DNA from: Deltaproteobacteria bacterium
Lineage (GTDB): Bacteria; Myxococcota_A; Polyangia; Polyangiales; Houyiibacteriaceae
Length of the DNA stretch: 15,002 nt
Assembly: GCA_027295555.1 (NCBI GenBank)
Contig: JAPUKT010000311.1
Coordinates: 1-15,002 of the forward strand
Direction of reading: 5' to 3'
Each line of letters opens with the position of its first letter. Position 1 is the first letter of the stretch. The position numbers and the translations under genes were made by a program. Of the stretch, positions 5,990 to 14,100 are shown piece by piece. The notes below the pieces were generated by a model. That model was not told where the DNA came from and searched no databases. It saw only the letters and a list, made by a program, of their open reading frames with translations.

Positions 5990-7228
5990 ATGCGGCGGGT
6001 AGTCATCACAGGGGTAGGCACGGTGAGCCCGTGCGGCGCGGATACCGCGACCACCTGGGAAAACATCAAGGCGGGGCGAAGCGGCATCGCGCGGATCCAA
6101 GCATTTGATCCGACCGAATTCGGGTCTCAGATCGCCGGCGAATGCACGGACTTCGATCCGCTGCAATACATGCCCAAGCGCAGGCTGCGCGAGGCGGCGC
6201 GCTTCATCCACCTGGCCATCGCTGCATCGACACAGGCAATCCAAGACGCGCACTTCGAGCCGACCGACGAGCAAAAGGAACGGGTGGGTACGTTCATCGG
6301 TGTCGGGTTTTGCGGGCTCGAGGCCTTCGAAGACACCTGCAAGACACTCTTCGAAAAAGGCCCGCGACGCGTTTCGCCGTACTTCATTCCCTCGGTGATC
6401 TCGAACTTGGCACCGGGTCAGGTTTCGATTCAGTACGGGTTCAAGGGTCCGAGCTACGCCCACACCAGCGCGTGTGCCTCAGGCGCTCATGCGATTGGCG
6501 ATGCGTTTCGCTGGATTCAGCGTGGCGAGATCGACGCCGCGATTGCAGGCGGTGCGGAAGGCGCGGTCACCCCAGTCGGTGTCGCGGCATTTTCGTCCAT
6601 GCGCGCACTTTCGCGTCGAAACGATGAACCAGAGGCGGCGAGCCGACCCTTCGACACCGAGCGAGATGGATTCGTGATTGCCGAAGGGGCTGGGGTCTGC
6701 GTGCTCGAAGAGCGCGATGCGGCGATTGCGAGGGGAGCGACAATCCTCGCCGAAATCGTTGGCTACGGCGCTACCTCCGATGCGTACCACATGGTGCAGC
6801 CCGCACCCGAAGCCGAAGGTGCGCGCCGCGCGATGAAGCTGGCGCTGGCTGACGCCAAGATGAATCCGGACGAGGTCGACTATGTGAACGCCCATGGCAC
6901 CTCGACGCCGGCGGGCGACGGGGAAGAGGTCAAGGCCATCCGGGTCATTTTCGGCGCTCATGCCACCGATGGACTGGCGGTTTCGAGCACCAAGAGCATG
7001 ACGGGTCACCTGCTTGGCGGTGCCGGGGGCCTGGAGCCCGTCCTTTGTATCCTGAGCATGCGGGATGGGCTGATGCCTCCGACGATCAATCTCAGGACGG
7101 CCGACGACGCGGCGGCCGGGATGAATCTCGTCCCCAACGAGGCGCAGGAGCGACAGCTCAACGCCGTCATGAACAACTCGTTCGGCTTTGGCGGGACCAA
7201 CTGCACGCTCGTGCTAAAACGCCCGTAG
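5990..7228 (+). CDS. fabF: 3-oxoacyl-[acyl-carrier-protein] synthase II
   Basis: FabF condenses malonyl-ACP with acyl-ACP in each elongation round. The 412-residue product has the full thiolase-fold active site: Cys162 in SACASG, His302 in NAHGTSTPAGD, Lys335 and His340 in STKSMTGH, and the C-terminal NSFGFGGTN loop. The Cys-His-His triad rules out FabH (Cys-His-Asn) and chain-length-factor relatives that lack the cysteine. The segment after His340 is LLGGAGGLE rather than the usual LLGAAGAVE, a small glycine-rich change. It follows acpP by 33 bases and ends two bases before rpiB. Confidence 0.96.
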   Translation: MRRVVITGVGTVSPCGADTATTWENIKAGRSGIARIQAFDPTEFGSQIAGECTDFDPLQYMPKRRLREAARFIHLAIAASTQAIQDAHFEPTDEQKERVGTFIGVGFCGLEAFEDTCKTLFEKGPRRVSPYFIPSVISNLAPGQVSIQYGFKGPSYAHTSACASGAHAIGDAFRWIQRGEIDAAIAGGAEGAVTPVGVAAFSSMRALSRRNDEPEAASRPFDTERDGFVIAEGAGVCVLEERDAAIARGATILAEIVGYGATSDAYHMVQPAPEAEGARRAMKLALADAKMNPDEVDYVNAHGTSTPAGDGEEVKAIRVIFGAHATDGLAVSSTKSMTGHLLGGAGGLEPVLCILSMRDGLMPPTINLRTADDAAAGMNLVPNEAQERQLNAVMNNSFGFGGTNCTLVLKRP

Positions 7229-7230
7229 CG

Positions 7231-7674
7231 ATGGCTAAGACCCTCATCGTCGGCTCGGATCACGCGGGCGTCGAGCTCAAGAAAGAGCTGGCGGATGTAG
7301 CGCGCGAGCTCGGGTACGAAATCAACGACGTCGGCACGCATTCGACCGAGTCGACCGACTATCCGGACTACGCGCATCAAGTCGCCAGCGCGGTGTCCCG
7401 TGGGGAAGGGCTCGGGCTCTTGGTGTGCGGTACCGGTCTTGGGATGTCGATGTCGGCGAATCGGCACCCCGGTGTTCGCGCCGCGGTGTGCGGGGATGTC
7501 CACAGCGCCGCGATGGCCAGGCGACACAACGATGCGAACGTGTTGTGCATCGGCTCCCGGATCGTAGGGACAGGTTTGGCGGGCGAGATTCTGAAGGTGT
7601 TCTTGTCCTCGAGCTTCGAAGGCGGTCGCCACGAGCGGCGCGTCCACAAGATCGACCCTCCTGATGAAAGTTGA
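7231..7674 (+). CDS. rpiB: Ribose-5-phosphate isomerase B
   Basis: RpiB interconverts ribose-5-phosphate and ribulose-5-phosphate in the non-oxidative pentose phosphate pathway. The 147-residue product has the RpiB/LacAB fold signature: GSDHAG (Asp10, His11), the catalytic Cys66 in CGTGLGMSMSANR, and RHNDANVLCIGSR. The ATG at 7231 is two bases after the fabF stop with no Shine-Dalgarno of its own, so translation is likely coupled. Its last eleven bases overlap the next gene. Membership in a fab operon matches gene orders known from Myxococcota and other former Deltaproteobacteria. Confidence 0.95.
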   Translation: MAKTLIVGSDHAGVELKKELADVARELGYEINDVGTHSTESTDYPDYAHQVASAVSRGEGLGLLVCGTGLGMSMSANRHPGVRAAVCGDVHSAAMARRHNDANVLCIGSRIVGTGLAGEILKVFLSSSFEGGRHERRVHKIDPPDES

Positions 7675-7855
7675 GCAAGACGAGCGCTTTCGCGAACAGC
7701 GTGAACGCTTTCGGCTCAAGTGGAACTGCGAAGACTGCGCGCTCTTCGACCCCGCGCTGGGCTGCGCACACGGCTTCCCCACACACCGGCATCGCAAGTC
7801 CCGCTACGACGACCCCGCGGCGGCTCTACTCTTCTGCAAAGACTTCGAGCTGTGA
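7664..7855 (+). CDS. Small four-cysteine protein, probably metal-binding
   Basis: This 63-residue protein begins with ATG at 7664 inside the end of rpiB, an 11-base overlap that implies coupled translation. The first 19 residues form a charged, likely coiled helix (EQDERFREQRERFRLKW). Four cysteines follow at 22, 25, 34 and 58 (CEDC, GCAHG, FCKDFEL), with histidines at 36, 41 and 43. The C-x2-C-x8-C-x23-C spacing would fit zinc or an iron-sulfur site. No named family is recognised. Its 3' end overlaps the end of the opposing P450 gene by 52 bases. Operon position and cysteine pattern, rather than length, make it a credible gene. Confidence 0.75.
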   Translation: MKVEQDERFREQRERFRLKWNCEDCALFDPALGCAHGFPTHRHRKSRYDDPAAALLFCKDFEL

Positions 7856-9186
7856 CGGGCGACGAGCTTCATCCTCAGGCCTTGGGCGGGCCTGAGGGTG
7901 ACGGAGGGTTTGAGCTCCAGGGTCTGGCCCGGGATGAGCTCGAGTCGGTACTCCCGGATGATCGTCGCGAGTAGTAGCACCGCTTCCATCATCGCGAAGT
8001 GATTGCCGATGCAGATGCGCGGGCCCCCGCCGAACGGAAAGTACGCGTACTTATGAACCGTTTGAGCGCGTTCGGGACGCCAACGGTCCGGATCGTACTC
8101 GAGAGGGTTGGGGAAATAGTCCGGATGTCGATGCGTGACCCACTGCACGAAGAGTAGGTTGGTTCCCTTTTTGATGGTGTAGCCTCCGAGCTCATAGTCC
8201 TCGAGCAGGAGTCGTCCGGTTGCGTACACCGGCGGATAGAGCCGCATCGACTCCTTGATCGCCCGCTCGGCATACGCGAGCCGCTCGACGTCATCGGAGG
8301 TCCCCGCCCTGTCTCCGAGTACCTCGACCACCTCCGTGTGGACACGTCGTTCGATCTCCGGGTGCTGCGAGAGTAGGTAGAAGGTGTTCGCGAGGGCGAG
8401 CGACGTCGTTTCGTGGCCCGCGAGGAAGAGGGTGATGCATTCGTCGCGCAGTTGCCTATCGCTCATCCCGGCGCCACCGTCATCCTGAGCTTGCAAGAGT
8501 GCACTCAGCAGGTCGCCGCGGTCCTCCCCGCTTTGGCGCCTTTCTTGGATGATGTCGCCCAAAATCCGATCGACGTTTCGTATGCCCCTTCGAAACCGCG
8601 CCATCCGGGGAGTGGGCCACCAATTCGGTGGGGCGAATGGGCTCTCCAAGACGTCGCCGTAGAAGTCGCTGAAGACTTGAAGCGCTTCGCCGACCTCTCT
8701 CGCGTCGCCGCGAACGTCAGCGTCAAACAGCGTCCGCCCGATCACGTCGAGCGTCAGCTCAGCCATTGAAGCGTGGATGTCCAGCTCGTCGCCGTCGCTC
8801 CACCGGTCGAGGCTTCGGTGCGTTGCTGCCACCATCGAGTCACCGTAGCTGCGGATTCTTCGCGGGGTGAACGCATGCGAAACCAGCTTTCGTTGCTTTC
8901 GCCAGAGCTCGCCTTCGCTGGTGATCAGACCTTGACCCATGACCCGTGAAAGCTGATGGGTGAAGCGATCCTTATGCATCACCGAATTCCCCTGAGTCAG
9001 CGCCTGCTGGATCAACGCGGGGTCGACCGCCAAACAGTACGGCTCGAAGAGGAGTTGGATGTCGACGATCGGGCCGTACTCTGCCGCGGCGGTCATGAAG
9101 CCGAGGGGGTCCCGCATCATCCCCCGAAAGTTGCCGAGGCCGAGGCGGTTGGGAGGGCCTGGTGGTTTCACGTGCTGTTCCCTCAC
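7804..9186 (-). CDS. Cytochrome P450
   Basis: This heme monooxygenase of 460 residues has all diagnostic motifs: C-helix WRKQR (95-99), I-helix AGHET (256-260), ExxR ESMR (312-315), a PERF-like RPER, and heme-binding FGGGPRICIG with Cys392 as thiolate ligand. There is no N-terminal membrane anchor, so it should be soluble and need separate redox partners; no ferredoxin or reductase is next to it. Substrate unknown. The GTG at 9186 is one base after the mvaB stop. A second in-frame GTG at 9171 has GAGGG about nine bases upstream and may be the true start (455 residues). The last 15 or so residues extend past the usual P450 end and are coded in the zone overlapping the small Cys4 gene. Confidence 0.94.
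   Translation of the reverse strand: MREQHVKPPGPPNRLGLGNFRGMMRDPLGFMTAAAEYGPIVDIQLLFEPYCLAVDPALIQQALTQGNSVMHKDRFTHQLSRVMGQGLITSEGELWRKQRKLVSHAFTPRRIRSYGDSMVAATHRSLDRWSDGDELDIHASMAELTLDVIGRTLFDADVRGDAREVGEALQVFSDFYGDVLESPFAPPNWWPTPRMARFRRGIRNVDRILGDIIQERRQSGEDRGDLLSALLQAQDDGGAGMSDRQLRDECITLFLAGHETTSLALANTFYLLSQHPEIERRVHTEVVEVLGDRAGTSDDVERLAYAERAIKESMRLYPPVYATGRLLLEDYELGGYTIKKGTNLLFVQWVTHRHPDYFPNPLEYDPDRWRPERAQTVHKYAYFPFGGGPRICIGNHFAMMEAVLLLATIIREYRLELIPGQTLELKPSVTLRPAQGLRMKLVARHSSKSLQKSRAAAGSS
7869..7901. terminator. Strong hairpin at the convergent operon ends
   Basis: CCTCAGGCC (7873-7881) pairs perfectly with GGCCTGAGG (7889-7897) around the 7-base loop TTGGGCG. A G-U pair and three more pairs extend the stem to 13 bp. 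It starts 13 bases after the small Cys4 gene and lies within the last codons of the opposing P450 gene. No run of Ts follows on the plus strand, so it is not a textbook intrinsic terminator. It may mark the end of the fab-rpiB transcript or block convergent transcription. Confidence 0.4.
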
Positions 9187-9187
9187 T

Positions 9188-10117
9188 TTACTTGGCGAGC
9201 GAGCGTACGCCTGCGCGATGCACCTTACCCGGTAGCTCGCGTCCTACGATCGCTTCGGCAACTTGGCCGGCCTGCCAGAGCTTGTCGAGGTCGATGCCGG
9301 TTTCGATGTCCATGCCGTGGAGGGTATACACCAAGTCTTCGGTTGCGAGATTTCCAGCGGCCCCTGGTGCAAACGGACAGCCCCCGAGACCCGCCACCGA
9401 TGCATCGAACGTGGTTACTCCCATCTGCAAACCGACCAAGACGTTTGCCAGTGCGGTGCCGCGCGTGTCGTGCAAGTGGAGGGCGATCTGCTCGACGGGA
9501 ATTTGCGCCAAGAACAACTCCAGAATCCGGTGCGTTTGGAGCGGCGTTCCGACGCCGATCGTGTCGCCGAGCGACACCTGATAGCAACCCTCATTCAGGA
9601 GATGTCGGGCTAGCTCGAACCCTCGCTGCGGGTGGACCTCGCCCTCGTATGGACAGCCCCACATGGTCGATACGTACCCTCGGACCCGAAGCCCGCGCTC
9701 GACCGCGGGACCGATCACCGCTTCGAACACGGAAAGGGTCTCCGCGATTGTCTTGTTGAGGTTCTTCAGATTGTGCGCCTCGCTTGCGCTCACGAACACG
9801 GCGACCTCGTCGACGTCCGCTTCGAGGGCTCGGTGCAGGCCGCGCGCGTTGGGACAGAGCCCAGAGTACATGACGCCCGGTCGGCGCTCGATCATCCCAA
9901 ACACCTCGTCCGCGTCTGCCATTTGCGGGACCCATTTTGGAGCAACGAAGCTGCCGACCTCGATCCGAGAAACGCCTGCATCGACGAGCGCTTCGATGAG
10001 TCGCACCTTGGCGTGGGTGGCCACCTGGGCGCTTTCGTTCTGAAGACCGTCCCTCGGGCCCACCTCGTAGACCGAGACGCGGGCGGGCAACTTCGGTGCT
10101 GAGGCCATACCCTTCAT
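9188..10117 (-). CDS. mvaB: Hydroxymethylglutaryl-CoA lyase
   Basis: This enzyme cleaves HMG-CoA to acetoacetate and acetyl-CoA, the last step of leucine breakdown. The 309-residue TIM-barrel protein has VGPRDGLQNE (Arg22, Asp23), EVGSFVAPKWVPQMADAD, GDTIGVGTP, the metal ligands His214 and His216 in LHLHDTRG, and the signature GLGGCPFAPGAAGN with the active-site Cys247. These separate it from isopropylmalate or homocitrate synthases, which share the fold. The start is ATG at 10117, with an alternative ATG at 10108. The P450 gene follows after a single base, so the two are almost certainly cotranscribed. Other leucine-pathway genes are absent from the window. Confidence 0.95.
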   Translation of the reverse strand: MKGMASAPKLPARVSVYEVGPRDGLQNESAQVATHAKVRLIEALVDAGVSRIEVGSFVAPKWVPQMADADEVFGMIERRPGVMYSGLCPNARGLHRALEADVDEVAVFVSASEAHNLKNLNKTIAETLSVFEAVIGPAVERGLRVRGYVSTMWGCPYEGEVHPQRGFELARHLLNEGCYQVSLGDTIGVGTPLQTHRILELFLAQIPVEQIALHLHDTRGTALANVLVGLQMGVTTFDASVAGLGGCPFAPGAAGNLATEDLVYTLHGMDIETGIDLDKLWQAGQVAEAIVGRELPGKVHRAGVRSLAK

Positions 10118-10234
10118 CTACAGCGAGTGGGTCTCCGTGAAAAGGCGGTGACGCCCAGCGGAAAATTCGCCCCCCGGCCTCTGCCGACTGCTGGCGCTGG
10201 CCCCCCGGCCGGATCTGGTAGATACTCCGCCGCC

Positions 10235-10927
10235 ATGGCCCCGCTGACCGCTCTCTTGCTTGCCACTCCGCTTTTTGGCTTGTCTCTGAACATCGATCCA
10301 TCGCTCGGGCAACCACCTGCGGTCGTGATCGACGCGGGGGCGGTGCTTGCGGTTCAAGTGTCGACCGAGCTGGAAGAGCCCGCCGAACCGACCACCGCCG
10401 ACCTGCTTCGTCAACGCAACAAGATCAAGAAGATCCACAAGTGGTTCGGAATCTCGACCTGGTCGATGATGACGGTGACCCTCGTGTCGGGCCTGATCCA
10501 GTTCTACAACCAATATGGCTGGTGGCAGAGTCAGGGCACCAATCCATGTGTCAGGGGGGATGCGGTGTTTGGCCAAGGTCAATGTAGCGGTACGCCCACG
10601 GTCCACTTGACGCTGGGCGTCGTGACTGGCGCCCTCTATTTCACGACCTTCGGTTTGTCTTTTGCGATGCCGGACCCCTTGGGGGTGAGCGAGGGCAACA
10701 GCGATTTCGCGCGGAAGCTTCGAACGCACAAGATCCTGCGTTGGGTCACGTTCGCGGGGATGCTCGCCCAGATCAGCCTTGGTGTCGTGATCGCCAACGG
10801 CGATCGGTTCGGCATCGATCGCGCTAATAACTACAAGACCTTGCGAGCGTTGGCGACCACCCACCTGGCGCTCGGTACGGTCACCTGGGGCGCGCTGACC
10901 TGGGCCGGCTCGATCATGCTCTTCTGA
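10235..10927 (+). CDS. Predicted four-helix heme membrane protein (cytochrome b561-like)
   Basis: The 230-residue product begins with a likely signal peptide or anchor (residues 1-17, hydrophobic). A Pro/Glu-rich segment follows, then four hydrophobic helices near 71-90, 121-142, 164-186 and 207-228. Each helix has one histidine at or near its start: His68 (KIHKW), His124 (TVHLTLG), His165 (RTHKILRW) and His210 (TTHLALG). Four such histidines in four helices is the pattern of b-type cytochromes binding two hemes, such as the b561 group. Cys105 and Cys117 in the loop after the first helix could form a disulfide. Electron transfer is inferred; no named family is certain. The ATG at 10235 gives the hydrophobic start; the frame is open back to a GTG at 10127, but that extension looks non-coding. 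No Shine-Dalgarno is visible before 10235. Confidence 0.75.
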   Translation: MAPLTALLLATPLFGLSLNIDPSLGQPPAVVIDAGAVLAVQVSTELEEPAEPTTADLLRQRNKIKKIHKWFGISTWSMMTVTLVSGLIQFYNQYGWWQSQGTNPCVRGDAVFGQGQCSGTPTVHLTLGVVTGALYFTTFGLSFAMPDPLGVSEGNSDFARKLRTHKILRWVTFAGMLAQISLGVVIANGDRFGIDRANNYKTLRALATTHLALGTVTWGALTWAGSIMLF

Positions 10928-10951
10928 GAGCCACCGCACAAAGCTTCGGTT

Positions 10952-10986
10952 GACGGCGAATTTCCCACAATTCGAGGCTTGCCGTC
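10952..10986. repeat. Imperfect long hairpin downstream of the b561-like gene
   Basis: GACGGC (10952-10957) and GAATT (10958-10962) pair with AATTC (10969-10973) and GCCGTC (10981-10986), with loop TCCCAC and a 7-base bulge. It begins 25 bases after the stop of the membrane-protein gene. A factor-independent terminator is doubtful because no T-run follows. It may stabilise or end that transcript. A smaller hairpin, CACCT/AGGTG, lies at 11014-11026. Confidence 0.35.
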
Positions 10987-11112
10987 GGGTTGTTGGGACC
11001 GCTAACATCTAAGCACCTGCGAGGTGGGGAGCTTAGTTCGCAGGATCCTTTTGCTTTTCGGGATTTCGTGAGATCACCCAAGGGAAAAAAGATCCCTCCG
11101 ACCGGGGGATCA

Positions 11113-14100
11113 ATGGGAGCGGAGATGCCGGACCTCACGGTGGCGAACTACTTGGGCATGTTGCTCGAGGATCCGTACGACACGCGACTCATCAAGGAGT
11201 TGCGTCAACTGCTCAATAGCGAGCCAGCCAACAAGAACGCACAAGACCCGCTGAGATTGATCGAAGCGGCTCGCGGGGGGCACGAACGGCGGGGTGAGTT
11301 TTTGGCTGCGTCGTGGCTGATGGAGATCGAGTCGGAGATGGTCTCGGACGAACCCGAGTTCCACACGATCCTGCTCAAAGAGCTCGGTCGCGTTCGACGC
11401 GACGAGCTGATGGACGACCAGGGCGCTCGCGAAGCGTATGAGCGGCTGGGGGGTCGGGGGTCCGACGATCCGGAGGTCGCGCAGGCCGTCGAGCAGATTG
11501 AGCAGGCGGAGCAGAAGTGGCGCGAGATCGCGCACAGATTCGTCGAGGAAGCCCGCGAAGCGGCCGATCCGCGGCTCAAAACCTCACTGCTCACCAGGGC
11601 TGCATCGTTGATTTGGCAGTACGGCGAAGGGGACGCGCAGCAGGCCGATGCGATTTTCGATGAGGCACTAGCTGCCGATCCGTCTCACCTGCGCACGGCC
11701 CGTCAGTACGCGCTGAGCCTTCGCGCGCGCGAGCGCTGGGAGGACGTGGTTTCGGTGTTCGTGATGGCTGCCAAGGCCGCGCGCACCCGTGAAGAAAAGG
11801 CCGGTGCTTGGCTGCAGGCGGCGCGAGTGCTGCGCCAGTGCCTCGAAGATGTCGAGGGTGCTGCCGAGGCGTATCGGAAAGTCCTCGAGCTCACGCCCAC
11901 GAACGAAGAGGCCCTCGGGGCACTGGTTCAGTACTACACGGACAAGGAGGCGTGGGACGAGCTCGCGGCGATGTACCAGAGCGCACTCCGTTCTCGACAG
12001 AAGCTCGAAGCCGAAAAAGGGATGCTCCTCCAGCTCGCGATGGTGCATTGGCGCTTCCGCAAGGACGCCGAGTCGGCCGAGCCCTACTTTGCACGCTTAC
12101 GAAAGATCGACGCCGCGCATCCGGGCATACTGGACTTCTATCGGGAGCGAATCGGCGATGAGGACGTCGAAGGCCGTTTGCTGACCATCCTCGGCGACGC
12201 GTTGCGGACGACCACCGACCCGGATCGTCAGTTGCAGCTTGCGCGCGAGCTTGGCCACCGCGCCAACTCGGCCAATCGGCCAGAACGCGCGCTCGAAGCG
12301 TGGAAGCTCGTCGAACGCTTGTCGCCTGCAGACCTCGATGCGCGTACGGCGCTTCAGCAGCTCTACGAGAGCAGCGGGAAGTGGAACGCCCTTTCGGAGT
12401 CGATTCGCGGCGAGATCGAGGCTCTCTCTCAGGATGCGAAGGACGAGAAGCTCCGGCTCCTGCGCGACCTGATTCCAATCTATCGCGATGCGCTCCGTCT
12501 CGATTCGATGCTGATTCAGGTGTACGCCGAGATTGTCACGCTCGCGCCGTACGATCCCGAGGCGTTGACCGCGCTTGCGGAGCTGTACGAAGCGTCGGGG
12601 CGTTGGAACGAGCTCATCCAAATCCTCGATCAACAGGCCGAGGTGGCTGGGGATCCGGAGGAGAAGATCCCGCTCCATCTGCGCGCGGCGGATCTATGGG
12701 TCGAGCGCTTCGGCAATTTGAACCAAGCGACCCGGCCGCTCGAACAAGTCATCACCCTTCAGCCTGACCACGCCGATGCGCTTGCGCGGCTCAAGGAGAT
12801 CTACACCAAGAAGCGCAAGTGGCCCGCGCTGTTCAACGTACTCGGTAAGGAGGCCGAGCTTGCCGTCGAGCCGACCGCCCGGATCGAGAAGAAGATCGAG
12901 ATGGCGGAGCTCTGTGCGAGCCGTCTGCACCAGAACGCGGTCGCGATCAGGCTGTGGAAAGAGGTTCTCGAAGAGGCGCCCGATACATCTGGAGCCCTCG
13001 ATGCGCTCGGGCAGCTCGCAGAGCGTGAGAAGGACTGGGAGACCCTGGGAGCGGTACTTCGAGCTCGCGTCGAGCAAAGCGTTGGTCAGCCCGAGCAACT
13101 CGACTTCCTTCAACGCCTCGGCGTGGTGCTGATGGAGCGACTGTCGCTTCCGGGCGAAGCGGTGACGGTGTGGGAGCAGCTCCTCGAGCTCGATCCCGAG
13201 AGCAGCCGCGTTCGCCGCACGTTGAGAGACGCCTATGTGGCATCGGGCGCTTGGGAACCGCTCGAGACGCTTTATGGTCAAAGCGAGGACTGGGCGGGCT
13301 TGGCCGACGTGCTTAGCCAGGCCGCCGAGCATGCGGGAGAGCCTCAGGCTGTCGTCGAGCTGAGCCTTCGCGCCGCCACGGTCTACCGCGACCGGCTTGG
13401 GGAGCCGCATCGGGCCCTTCGAAGTCTCGAAAGAGTGCTCGTCGCGGATGCGACGAACGTGGAAGCCGTCCGGAGGCTCGCGCCGATCTACGAGCGGGAT
13501 CAGAAGTGGGGGCGGTACGCCGAGATGCTGGAGATCATCGAGGCAGGCGCTCCCCAGGAAGGTGAGCCCGAGGACAGGCTGCTGCGCCTCAGCGCCCTAC
13601 GCATCGTCACCCTCGAGCGTCTGCGCGACCCGGCCTCGTCCTTCGCGTGGGCGAGCCGCGCGTATATGCTTTTTCCATCCGGGCCAGGGGTGGTGACCGG
13701 GCTCGAGCAGTCGGCCGAAGCGGCAGGGGCCTATGAGGACCTCGTCGCTCTGTTCCGCGCGCGCGTCGAGGACCCGGGAACTTCGGAATCCGAGCGGACC
13801 GACCTTCAGCGACGGATCGCCTCGATCGCCGGCGAACGATTGGGAGAATCCCAAGACTCAATTCGGCAACTCGAAGCCATTCTCGGGAAAGAGCCCGGCG
13901 ATGCCGAAGCCATGGCGGTGCTCGATCGATTGTACCGCGCCGAACGGCGGTTTGCGGACCTTCGCAAGCTCTACGAGCGTCGCCTGCGAGCCGTGACCGA
14001 CCCGGATGAAAAATGGGTGCTGCTCAACGAGGTCGCACAAGTCGAAGAAGAACAACTGGGGGACCTTGCTGCGGCCGCGGAACGCCACTGGCAAATCCTC

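Noticed and set aside
5816..6463. A 215-codon minus-strand frame opposite acpP and fabF
   Set aside because: It crosses two well-supported genes and carries no motif.
7869..7901. A standard factor-independent terminator
   Set aside because: The stem is strong, but no T-run follows on either strand, so it is listed as a low-confidence hairpin only.
10118..11008. A 296-codon open frame on the minus strand opposite the b561-like gene
   Set aside because: Its product is Arg/Gly/His-rich with no motif, whereas the plus strand gives clear helices with aligned histidines. It is a shadow of GC-rich codon bias.
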